From Pseudomonas moraviensis (GTDB lineage: Bacteria; Pseudomonadota; Gammaproteobacteria; Pseudomonadales; Pseudomonadaceae): 64,000 bases of DNA. The DNA is taken from positions 1,798,001 through 1,862,000 of the forward strand of contig NZ_LT629788.1 in the NCBI RefSeq assembly GCF_900105805.1, written 5' to 3'. Below are positions 57,649-64,000 of the stretch, piece after piece (position 1 is the stretch's first letter; the number at the start of each line of letters is the position of its first letter). Below the pieces are notes generated by a model, which searched no databases, had not been told where the DNA came from, and worked only from the letters and a program-made list of their open reading frames with translations. The position numbers and the translations under genes are program-made.

Positions 57649-58029
57649 TCAAGCGGTCGGATGGGTGTGGTAAATCTTGCTGACGATCGTCCACTTGCCT
57701 TCTACCTTCAGCAGGTTGAAGAAGTCGGTGAATCGATACCCCGAAACATTGTCAGTATCAACGCGCGCACTGGCGGCAGTGCCCACGATGTCGATGCGAA
57801 CGATCGCGGCTTTGGCTTCGGGAGATGGGCGGAAAGAGTTGTCGATGACGTCGTACAGATTCTGGATCGCGCCGCCGACGAGCTTGTCGCCGTCGACGCC
57901 AAACATGGTTGCTTGCTCGTTGAACGCGGGCTTCATCAAAGTGCTGTCAGCCTTGGCACCACCTTCGTTGTACTGACTCAGAACAGCAACGATCGCGTCG
58001 TATTCCTGGACGTAGGTTGGATTACTCAT
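57649..58029 (-). CDS. NTF2/lumazine-binding-like protein, paralogue 2
   Basis: A 126-residue protein, closely similar along its whole length to paralogue 1 (53768-54151): both begin MS-K/N-PTYV-x-EYxAI, have KPAF-x-E-x-ATMF, GGAIQ-x-L, F-R-P-S-P-x-A, IVGTAASAR and W-x-x-VSKI-x-HTH. The two must have come from a recent duplication, separated now by the OYE/HxlR region. ATG at 58029 has AGGAGT upstream. It is in the TetR-OYE-SDR run. Confidence 0.87.
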   Translation of the reverse strand: MSNPTYVQEYDAIVAVLSQYNEGGAKADSTLMKPAFNEQATMFGVDGDKLVGGAIQNLYDVIDNSFRPSPEAKAAIVRIDIVGTAASARVDTDNVSGYRFTDFFNLLKVEGKWTIVSKIYHTHPTA

Positions 58030-58096
58030 GATGTACTCCTGGTTGCATGTTGCCGGTGACTTTTGGTCAATCGGACACGGGAAACTCAAACGACAA

Positions 58097-58840
58097 TCAC
58101 CAATCCTGGCGAGTCGGCGAGATGATGAGATCGTTGACGGTGACGTTTTCCGGTTGGTTGAGCGCGTAGATCACTGCGCGGGCAACATCGTCGGGCGCAA
58201 TGGCAATCCGGTTCAGCTCTTGGGCAGCCTTACGCCCTTCAGGATCGCTGACCTTGTCCGCCCAGCCGGTATTGATCACGCCCGGGCTGACAGTGTTGAC
58301 GCGGATGCCATGCTGCACGCCCAACTCCTTTCGCATGGATTCGGTCATGGCCTGGACGAAGAACTTGGTAGCGCTGTAAACACCCGCCGCGGGGCCGACC
58401 TGGTGGCCTGCAACGGAGTCCATGTTGAGAATCTGCCCGGATTTCTGTCCAAGCATGAATGGCAACACAGCAGCAGTAGTGTTGAGGTAGCCCTTGATGT
58501 TCACATCGATCATCTTTTCCCAATCCTGCACGGCCAGATCGACCCAGTTGGAAAAGAGCATCAGACCGGCGTTGTTGACCAGGATGTCCACTGCGCCATA
58601 GGTATCTTGTGCAAACTTCGCGAGCGCTTTGGTTTGAACCAGATGGGTAACGTCTGTAGTGAACGCGACCACGTCGCTCCCGGCCTCACGCAACTCGGCA
58701 ACAAACGCTTCCAACCCGTGCTGATCGAGTGCTGCTGCCACGACGCGAGCGCCCTGTGCGGCCAATGCGCGGGTGGTGGCAGCACCAATGCCGGAAGATG
58801 CGCCAGTGACGATGGCAACCTTGTTTTGCAAATAATTCAT
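58097..58840 (-). CDS. classical short-chain dehydrogenase/reductase
   Basis: A 247-residue SDR. Cofactor motif TGASSGIGAATTRALA, NNAGLMLF, catalytic Ser in MDSVAGHQVG, Tyr-x-x-x-Lys in AGVYSATKFFV, and the PG motif VNTVSPGVINTGW are all present. It would oxidise or reduce a hydroxyl or carbonyl with NAD(P)H. I chose ATG at 58840 (MNYLQNKVAIVTG), matching the family N-terminus; the frame extends 22 codons upstream. It follows the OYE gene by about 80 bases in the TetR-controlled unit. Confidence 0.93.
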   Translation of the reverse strand: MNYLQNKVAIVTGASSGIGAATTRALAAQGARVVAAALDQHGLEAFVAELREAGSDVVAFTTDVTHLVQTKALAKFAQDTYGAVDILVNNAGLMLFSNWVDLAVQDWEKMIDVNIKGYLNTTAAVLPFMLGQKSGQILNMDSVAGHQVGPAAGVYSATKFFVQAMTESMRKELGVQHGIRVNTVSPGVINTGWADKVSDPEGRKAAQELNRIAIAPDDVARAVIYALNQPENVTVNDLIISPTRQDW

Positions 58841-58919
58841 ATTTGAGTACCTCTTGTGCGGCGAAATGTTTTCGCGACGAAGCCTCCCCGCGCCGAACTG
58901 ACGCAAAGGGAATCTCTAA

Positions 58920-60026
58920 TCAGTTGGAGTTGGCCGTTGGCCAATCGATGTAGCCCTTGGCGCCTCCGCCGTAGTAACTCTCGCGCGGAGCTATGGTCAG
59001 CTCGACACCGCGACGCAGGCGCTCTACCAGGTCGGGGTTGGCAATGAACAACCGACCAAACGCCACGGCATCAATCCGCCCTTGCGCCCTGCGCTCCAGC
59101 GCCATTTCCAGGTCATAGTTGTTGTTGCCAATGTACGAACCTTCGAACTGCGCACTCAGCGCGTCCAGATCCACCCCTTCAGGAACGGTACGAGAGGTGG
59201 CTGTCGCGCCTTCGACGAAATGCAGATAGGCCAAATTGAATCTGTTCAACTGTTGAATGAGGTGACCGTAGGTCGCCATGACGTTGCTGTCTGGAGGCGT
59301 GTTACCTGCATCAGGAGTTACGGGTGAAAGGCGGATGCCGACCCGATCACTACCCCAAATTGCTACCACGGCTTCGGTGACTTCAAGTGTCAGTCGTGTC
59401 CGATTTTCGATGGAGCCACCGTACCGGTCAGTCCGCTGGTTGGTGGAATCACGCAGGAACTGATCGAGCAGATAGCTGTTGGCAGAATGGACTTCCACAC
59501 CGTCGAAACCGGCTCGCTTGGCATTTTCTGCCGCATGCCTGTACTGCTCGATGATCCCCGGGATCTCTGAGGTCTCAAGCGCCCGAGGCATGGACACTTC
59601 GACCATGCCATTGTTGGTATAGGTGGTCCCTTCGGCCTTGATTGCCGAGGGCGCGACCGGCGCTTCGCCGTTTGGCTGCAACTCAACGCTGGAGAAGCGA
59701 CCTACGTGCCACAACTGGCTGACGATTTTTCCGCCGGCCGCGTGCACTGCGTCAGTGACTTTTTTCCAGCCTGCTACCTGCTCCTCTGTCCAGATTCCGG
59801 GCGTCATGGCATAGCCACGCCCCTGAGCCGAAATGTTTGTGGCCTCGGCAATGATCAGGCCCGCGCTGGCACGCTGGGCGTAATAAGTAGCGTGCATTTC
59901 ATTCGGCACGCCGTCGTCGGCCATTCGGCTGCGAGTCACGGGGGCCATGACAATTCGGTTAGCCAGTTGTATCGCCCCCATGGTCATAGGGGAAAACAGG
60001 TCGGTGTCTGCGGCAATATCAATCAT
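58920..60026 (-). CDS. Old Yellow Enzyme family alkene reductase, NemA/XenB type
   Basis: A 368-residue FMN enzyme: LFSPMTMGAIQLANRIVMAP, MTRSR-type segment (VTRSRMADDGVP), QLWHVGRFSS, the H-x-x-N pair in GFDGVEVHSANSYLLDQFLRDSTN, YGGSIENRTRL and AVAFGRLFIANPDLVERLR. E. coli NemA reduces N-ethylmaleimide, nitroesters and methylglyoxal-type electrophiles. A TAGAC-N5-GTCTA operator lies 16 bases before ATG 60026, and the TetR gene lies directly upstream, as nemR-nemA. Expected to be induced by electrophiles. Confidence 0.93.
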   Translation of the reverse strand: MIDIAADTDLFSPMTMGAIQLANRIVMAPVTRSRMADDGVPNEMHATYYAQRASAGLIIAEATNISAQGRGYAMTPGIWTEEQVAGWKKVTDAVHAAGGKIVSQLWHVGRFSSVELQPNGEAPVAPSAIKAEGTTYTNNGMVEVSMPRALETSEIPGIIEQYRHAAENAKRAGFDGVEVHSANSYLLDQFLRDSTNQRTDRYGGSIENRTRLTLEVTEAVVAIWGSDRVGIRLSPVTPDAGNTPPDSNVMATYGHLIQQLNRFNLAYLHFVEGATATSRTVPEGVDLDALSAQFEGSYIGNNNYDLEMALERRAQGRIDAVAFGRLFIANPDLVERLRRGVELTIAPRESYYGGGAKGYIDWPTANSN

Positions 60027-60042
60027 AAAAACTCCAAATGAA

Positions 60043-60057
60043 TAGACCGGTCGTCTA
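60043..60057. promoter_or_regulatory. NemR-type operator before the alkene reductase gene
   Basis: TAGAC-CGGTC-GTCTA, identical over 15 bases to the site at 60687-60701 in front of the TetR gene. The conserved half-site TAGAC/GTCTA and the two positions point to autoregulation plus control of the reductase by the TetR protein. Confidence 0.8.
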
Positions 60058-60081
60058 GTTAAAAGCTTAAAAAAAATGCCC

Positions 60082-60663
60082 CTATGCCAGCAGGCGCTTA
60101 CTCGTGATCAGTGCCGTATCAAAGGCAGCCGTCGTATTGCGGACTTTTACCAGAAGCGATGCCCCCAACCACAATTGATACAGCGATTCAGCCAGTGATT
60201 CTGCGTCTTGAGCCGAAGTGATTGAGCCATCAGCCATTCCTTGCTGAACACATCGCGTGATTCTCTCGATGATCAGCGCTGTGCCCTCCTCCAGTACGCC
60301 GCGCATGTCTTCCGACAGGTCGCACACTTCGGCGCCGAGTTTCACCACCAGGCATTTCTCCTCGGGATGATCGAACGCCTGCGTCTTCGCCCAATAGCGC
60401 AAATAGCCAAGGAGCCGCTCGGCACCCGTCCCTTGCGCCGCCATAACGACGTCCACCCGCCCGATGTACTCCTGAAAGTATTCCTCCAATAGTGCCTGGC
60501 CGAATTCCTCTTTGGAGGAGAAGTAGTGATAAAACGACCCTTTAGGTACACCCGCCGCCTTCAGCACTTCCATAAGACCGACAGCGGTGTAGCCTTTGTG
60601 GGTCATCAATGCCTTCGCTACATCGATGATGTGTTGTCGCATGTCTTGATTAGGTTTTTTCAT
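60082..60663 (-). CDS. TetR/AcrR-family regulator, NemR-like
   Basis: A 193-residue repressor. The helix-turn-helix covers about residues 8-55 (IIDVAKALMTHKGYTAVGL, VLKAAGVPKGSFYHYFSSKEEF). In the ligand domain two cysteines stand in PEEKCLVVKLGAEVCDLSEDM, close to where NemR has its electrophile-sensing Cys106. ATG at 60663 has no good ribosome binding site; a GTG three codons earlier is possible. The gene is flanked on both sides by the same TAGAC-N5-GTCTA operator. It probably represses itself and the reductase operon until its cysteine is modified. Confidence 0.9.
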   Translation of the reverse strand: MKKPNQDMRQHIIDVAKALMTHKGYTAVGLMEVLKAAGVPKGSFYHYFSSKEEFGQALLEEYFQEYIGRVDVVMAAQGTGAERLLGYLRYWAKTQAFDHPEEKCLVVKLGAEVCDLSEDMRGVLEEGTALIIERITRCVQQGMADGSITSAQDAESLAESLYQLWLGASLLVKVRNTTAAFDTALITSKRLLA

Positions 60664-60684
60664 AGTGAGCACAGCCTAATCAGA

Positions 60685-60703
60685 ACTAGACCGGTCGTCT
60701 AGT
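60685..60703. promoter_or_regulatory. NemR-type operator before the TetR gene
   Basis: ACTAGAC-CGGTC-GTCTAGT, perfect seven-base arms. It lies about 22 bases before the TetR start codon, between this gene and the end of the symporter gene. Confidence 0.8.
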
Positions 60704-60731
60704 AACTATTTCCAGTATCTGACGAACGCGA

Positions 60732-61988
60732 CTAAACGCTTGCTGCCGTGTGCGGCTGAGAAGGTTTCAGTGCAACCTTCTCCCACTTGGCGATAACCAA
60801 CGGTGCAATGGCATTGCCCAATACGTTCAGCGTGGTGGTGCCACTGTCGATAATCCTGAAGATGCCTGCGATCAACGCCACGCCCTCCAACGGTAATCCG
60901 GCGGACGCCAATGTCGCTGACAGGATGATGATGGCAAAACCGGGTACCCCTGCTGCTCCCTTTGAGGTCAGCACCATCGTCACCACCAGCAGGATCTGCT
61001 GCGACAGAGAAAGGTCGATGCCATAGAGCTGCGCCACGAAGATCGTTGCCACACCGAGAAAAATCGATGCGCCATCCAGGTTGAACGCATAACCCACTGG
61101 CACCACAAAACCGACGATCCGACGCGGGACACCGTAGTTCTCCAATCGCGTCATCAACTGCGGCATGACGGCGGCGGACGCGGCACTCGAAAACGCCAGA
61201 ATAAGCTCATTGCGAAAGTACCTGATCAACTTGAAAATGTTTTCGCCGATCAAATAGCAAATGCCGCCAAGTATCACCAACGCGAAAACTATCAGCGCCA
61301 GATAAACCACCCCGATTAGCTTGAGCAACGGCAACAATGAGGCGAAACCAAACGTCGCCACGGTCGCGCCGATCATTCCAAACACGCCGATCGGTGCATA
61401 AGCCATGACGATTGAGACGACCTTGAACATTGCATCGGAAAGGCTCTGAACGACCGCGATGAAGGGTGCGCTTTTGTCCTTCGGCAGAGCGTTCAATGCC
61501 ATGCCTAACAGCACCGCGAAAAACAACACGGACAGCAACTTCGCTTCTGACATAGCAACCAGCACATTGTCAGGGACGATGTTCTGCAAGATGACCAATG
61601 CGCCTTTGGCCGGCTCCAGAGTGATCGCTGCGGTGCCGTGCGAAATACCGGAAATGTCGGTGCCCGTCCCCGGCTCGAAAACATTGGCGAAACACAAGCC
61701 GATGACAATGGCCAAGGCCGTAATTGCAAAAAAGTAGCCCAGCGATTTTATCCCCATGCGGCCAAACGATTTGTTATCGCCACCGCCTGCGATGCCCAGA
61801 ATCATGCAACAGAACACAATCGGTACAACCACCATCTTCATCATCTTGATGAAGATATCTCCGAGCGGTTTTAGGATCTCCGAACTCACCCATGCCTGAT
61901 ACTGCGGATGCGTATTGAAGTACCAACCGACAAGCACGCCAAGCAATAGCCCGGCAACGATTTGCCACACCAGGGGAATACGTTTCAT
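60732..61988 (-). CDS. dicarboxylate/amino acid:cation symporter (DAACS, GltP/DctA-like)
   Basis: A 418-residue inner-membrane carrier. Family blocks are seen in order: FIKMMKMVVVPIVFCCMILGI, the serine-rich re-entrant loop HP1 in LAFSSAASAAVMPQLM, the FNLDGASIFLGVATIFVAQ helix (TM7-like N-x-D-G), HP2 around SKGAAGVPGFAIIILSATLASAGLP, and the DSGTTTLNVLGNAIAP helix with the Asp and Asn that bind substrate and cation. The protein carries C4-dicarboxylate, glutamate or aspartate with H+ or Na+. ATG at 61988 has AGAAGG upstream; the frame extends 24 codons more. Confidence 0.93.
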   Translation of the reverse strand: MKRIPLVWQIVAGLLLGVLVGWYFNTHPQYQAWVSSEILKPLGDIFIKMMKMVVVPIVFCCMILGIAGGGDNKSFGRMGIKSLGYFFAITALAIVIGLCFANVFEPGTGTDISGISHGTAAITLEPAKGALVILQNIVPDNVLVAMSEAKLLSVLFFAVLLGMALNALPKDKSAPFIAVVQSLSDAMFKVVSIVMAYAPIGVFGMIGATVATFGFASLLPLLKLIGVVYLALIVFALVILGGICYLIGENIFKLIRYFRNELILAFSSAASAAVMPQLMTRLENYGVPRRIVGFVVPVGYAFNLDGASIFLGVATIFVAQLYGIDLSLSQQILLVVTMVLTSKGAAGVPGFAIIILSATLASAGLPLEGVALIAGIFRIIDSGTTTLNVLGNAIAPLVIAKWEKVALKPSQPHTAASV

Positions 61989-62101
61989 GTCTAGCCTTCT
62001 TGTTGGAGTGAAAGGTCTGCGTCTATTCGCAGTTGCTAGAGTCATGAGCTTCCAGCTCATTTGAAATCAAATGGCACAACGCCGTTGTGCCATGGCTGTT
62101 G

Positions 62102-62527
62102 TTACTTGGCGAAGAGCTGGCTCATATCCTTGAACGCCTTGAACTCAAGAGCGTTGCCGCACGGGTCAAACAAAAACATGGTGGCTTGCTCGCCCACTTG
62201 GCCTTTGAAACGAATGTACGGTTCGATCACAAATTCGGTACCAAACGACTTCAAACGTTCGGCCAGTGCCTCCCACTGTTCCCAACCTAAAATGATGCCG
62301 AAGTGCGGAACTGGAACATCGTGTCCGTCAACCGGGTTGCTATGCACGCTTTCCTGCGAAGCGGTTTTTGGATGTTCATGAATCACCAGTTGGTGACCAT
62401 AAAAATCGAAATCTACCCACTGCGTGCTGGAGCGCCCTTCTTCAAGACCAAAAACCTCACCGTAAAAGGTGCGAGCTGCAGCCAGGTCGTAAACAGGGAT
62501 AGCAAGGTGGAATGGCGAGAGGCTCAT
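62102..62527 (-). CDS. VOC-family (glyoxalase/bleomycin-resistance-like) protein
   Basis: A 141-residue metal-dependent enzyme-fold protein. The start LSPFHLAIPVYDLAAARTFYGEVFGLEEGR has the first metal His, HFGIILGWEQWEALAERL the second repeat, and FLFDPCGNALEFKAF the closing Glu. Similar proteins act as lyases, isomerases or dioxygenases. ATG at 62527 has GGAG upstream. It is next to the symporter gene in the same direction and divergent from the LysR gene at 62682, so the LysR protein may control both. Confidence 0.92.
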   Translation of the reverse strand: MSLSPFHLAIPVYDLAAARTFYGEVFGLEEGRSSTQWVDFDFYGHQLVIHEHPKTASQESVHSNPVDGHDVPVPHFGIILGWEQWEALAERLKSFGTEFVIEPYIRFKGQVGEQATMFLFDPCGNALEFKAFKDMSQLFAK

Positions 62528-62681
62528 GAGAACTCCAAATATTTTTTGTTGGTTGGCGAACATTTCCACCGCCATTGGCTCTCTGGATTAAGCCGTTGCC
62601 GTGGATGGGAAACATCGTAGGACGGGAAGCCAAACATAAAAATCAATATATATTTCTTAGAAACACAACTAATATTTGTGA

Positions 62682-63560
62682 ATGATCAAAGAACTGAAGA
62701 CACTCATTGCTGTGGCGCGTGAAGGCACGTTCGCCGCTGCCGGCAACAAGATCGGCCTGACTCAGGCCGCCGTGAGCGCGCAAATCCAGCGCCTGGAAGC
62801 CGAGCTCGGGTTCGAAATTTTCGACAGGAAAGGACGCTCGGCCCATCTCAACAAAATGGGCCACCAGATACTTCTGCAGGCGCAAGAGCTGCTGAGACTT
62901 TATGACAATCTGGGCTCTACAACGCTGGGCGAGCCTCCCAGCGTGCTGGTCAACATCGGTGCGATCGCGTCCGTGCAGCGCTCCTATTTGCCCGATGCGC
63001 TCGCAAAGTTTCACAAACAGTGTCCGCAGTGCCGCACACGTGTTATCCCGGGCCTTTCAATGGAGATGGTGAACCTCGTCGACGCCGGCGAGATCGACAT
63101 GGCCGTGATCATTCGCCCGCCTTTCTCCCTTCAAAGTGACCTGCGCTGGACGACACTGGCGCTAGAGCCCTATCGACTGATCGTGCCACGTGACCTAGAG
63201 GGAGAAGACTGGTCGGAACTGCTGTCCAGCCAGCCATTCATTCGCTATGACCGATCATCCTTCGGCGGCAGGCAGGTCGACCGTTTCCTGCGGCAGATGC
63301 ATTTCACCTTGCAGGAAGTTTGCGAGCTGGATGAACTGGAGGCCATCATCAAGCTGGTTGAAAAGGGTGTAGGCGTAGCTCTGGTGCCGCAGACAAAACC
63401 CCATCAGGAATGGCCCACAGGTGTACGGGCGATCGATTTGGGACAACACACCTTTCACCGGGATATCGGGTTGGTACATCGGTCTCGACAGAGTTTTACG
63501 GAGCCTGTGCGAATTTTGGCCCAGCTTATTAGTGATCAGGTAACAGCGATCTCCAAATAA
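62682..63560 (+). CDS. LysR-type transcriptional regulator
   Basis: A 292-residue regulator. The N-terminal winged helix is KELKTLIAVAREGTFAAAGN, KIGLTQAAVSAQIQRLEAEL and FEIFDRKGRSAHLNKMG. The effector domain follows from about residue 90 (VLVNIGAIASVQRSYLPDAL), ending with LVEKGVGVALVPQTKPH. Start ATG at 62682. It is divergent from the VOC gene, the usual layout for a LysR gene and its target. Confidence 0.93.
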   Translation: MIKELKTLIAVAREGTFAAAGNKIGLTQAAVSAQIQRLEAELGFEIFDRKGRSAHLNKMGHQILLQAQELLRLYDNLGSTTLGEPPSVLVNIGAIASVQRSYLPDALAKFHKQCPQCRTRVIPGLSMEMVNLVDAGEIDMAVIIRPPFSLQSDLRWTTLALEPYRLIVPRDLEGEDWSELLSSQPFIRYDRSSFGGRQVDRFLRQMHFTLQEVCELDELEAIIKLVEKGVGVALVPQTKPHQEWPTGVRAIDLGQHTFHRDIGLVHRSRQSFTEPVRILAQLISDQVTAISK

Positions 63561-63567
63561 GAGTTTC

Positions 63568-63593
63568 AAAAAAGGCCCTATCGGGCCTTTTTA
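63568..63593. terminator. bidirectional terminator between the LysR and MvaT genes
   Basis: AAAAAAGGCCC-TATC-GGGCCTTTTT: a short strong stem with A run before and T run after, so it works from both convergent genes. Confidence 0.9.
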
Positions 63594-63606
63594 CTCAATC
63601 AACACA

Positions 63607-63972
63607 TCACTTGGTCAGCCAAGACTCTACGGTCGCGGCGCCGTGCTTTGTCTTCCACTCCTTGAGCGTCTTGTGATTGCCGCCCTTCGTCTCTACCACT
63701 TCGCCGGAGTGCGGGTTTTTATAGACCTTCAACTGGCGAGGCTTGCGGCTACCCGCTTTGGACTCGACAGCTGGAGCGCGGCGACCTGCCTGTGGATCGA
63801 GCACATTGATCACGTCCTTCAAGCTGTAGCCGTACTTTGCGAGCAAATCACGCAGCTTGGTTTCGAACTCGATTTCTTTCTTGAGGCCTGCGTCACCCTT
63901 GAGGGCTTCGAGCGCCTGAAGCTGTTCGGCGAGGTGTTTTTCGAGCTGGCGGAATTCTGCGAGTTTGGACAT
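63607..63972 (-). CDS. H-NS-like xenogeneic silencer, MvaT/MvaU family
   Basis: A 121-residue nucleoid protein. The N-terminal coiled coil (SKLAEFRQLEKHLAEQLQALEAL, then KKEIEFETKLRDLLAKYGYSL) makes dimers and oligomers. A linker (residues about 60-80) is followed by the DNA-binding part LKVYKNPHSGEVVETKGGNH and TLKEWKTKHGAATVESWL, as in MvaT. Such proteins silence AT-rich foreign DNA in Pseudomonas, where they replace H-NS. ATG at 63972 with AGAGAG upstream. Several paralogues are usual in a genome; which one this is cannot be told. Confidence 0.93.
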   Translation of the reverse strand: MSKLAEFRQLEKHLAEQLQALEALKGDAGLKKEIEFETKLRDLLAKYGYSLKDVINVLDPQAGRRAPAVESKAGSRKPRQLKVYKNPHSGEVVETKGGNHKTLKEWKTKHGAATVESWLTK

Positions 63973-64000
63973 GAAATCTCTCTTCTGCTATTGATCGGGG

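Noticed and set aside
1..64000. CRISPR arrays, tRNA/rRNA genes, insertion sequences, prophage
   Set aside because: No regularly spaced direct repeats, no cloverleaf or rRNA segments, and no transposase or phage structural genes were recognised; the only repeats are REP elements.

Overview
The window looks like a chromosomal segment of a Pseudomonas, most likely of the fluorescens group. The reasons are the moderately high GC content, MvaT/H-NS-type protein, Spu/Puu-type polyamine genes, an iron-starvation sigma/anti-sigma/TonB-receptor cassette, and REP/REPIN palindromes with the TAGGAGTGAGCC...GCTCGCGA core common in that group. No tRNA, rRNA, CRISPR array or insertion sequence was seen. Family names come from motif recognition in translated sequence; no database search was run.

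Region 1-11.6 kb is core-type: the edge of an unidentified gene, an MFS exporter, two REPINs, a UDP-glucose 6-dehydrogenase, an orphan tyrosine recombinase, a pqiB-pqiC (MCE transport) pair without pqiA, and a polyamine block (FAD oxidoreductase, PotF-type binding protein, PuuA-type ligase) with a divergent AraC regulator. Region 11.6-20.1 kb holds a FecI-FecR-TonB receptor trio behind a Fur-like site, tiny coupled frames and a 60-residue protein, a lower-GC membrane protein, a GNAT acetyltransferase, and an overlapping GSCFA/SGNH pair.

Region 20.1-44.1 kb is the main biosynthetic locus: one minus-strand run of six genes, overlapping or 16 bases apart. NRPS1 (A-T-C-A-T-Cy-A-T-Ox) and NRPS2 (TubC docking-C-A-T-TE) look like one line, with residue codes Arg-like, Pro-like, Cys (cyclised and oxidised to a thiazole) and one unassigned. 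NRPS3 (A-T-C-A-T-KS-KR-ACP-TE) starts with its own loading module, has no AT domain and its own thioesterase. It looks like a second line: Ile/Val-like, Pro, one ketide unit. An uncharacterised Ala-rich protein, an MbtH protein and a TauD-type dioxygenase follow. No transporter, regulator or PPTase gene is visible beside it.

Region 44.1-51.9 kb has a long gene-poor stretch upstream of the NRPS operon, a low-affinity iron permease-like protein, a nucleotide kinase-like protein, a PRISE-type reductase and a Rieske oxygenase. It ends with a bufferin/HvfA-type peptide system: DoxX, DUF692 enzyme, DUF2063 partner, then a secreted peptide with four GKCG cores fused to two canonical EF-hands. That precursor architecture is the most unusual single gene in the window.

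Region 52-64 kb is a stress/xenobiotic area: tautomerase, DsbA-like thiol oxidoreductase, cysteine hydrolase, two Old Yellow Enzymes, an HxlR and a TetR regulator with clear palindromic operators, three NTF2/lumazine-binding-like paralogues, SDR and NAD(P)-binding proteins (one cut to 41 residues), an SRPBCC protein, a dicarboxylate symporter, a VOC protein, a LysR regulator and MvaT.
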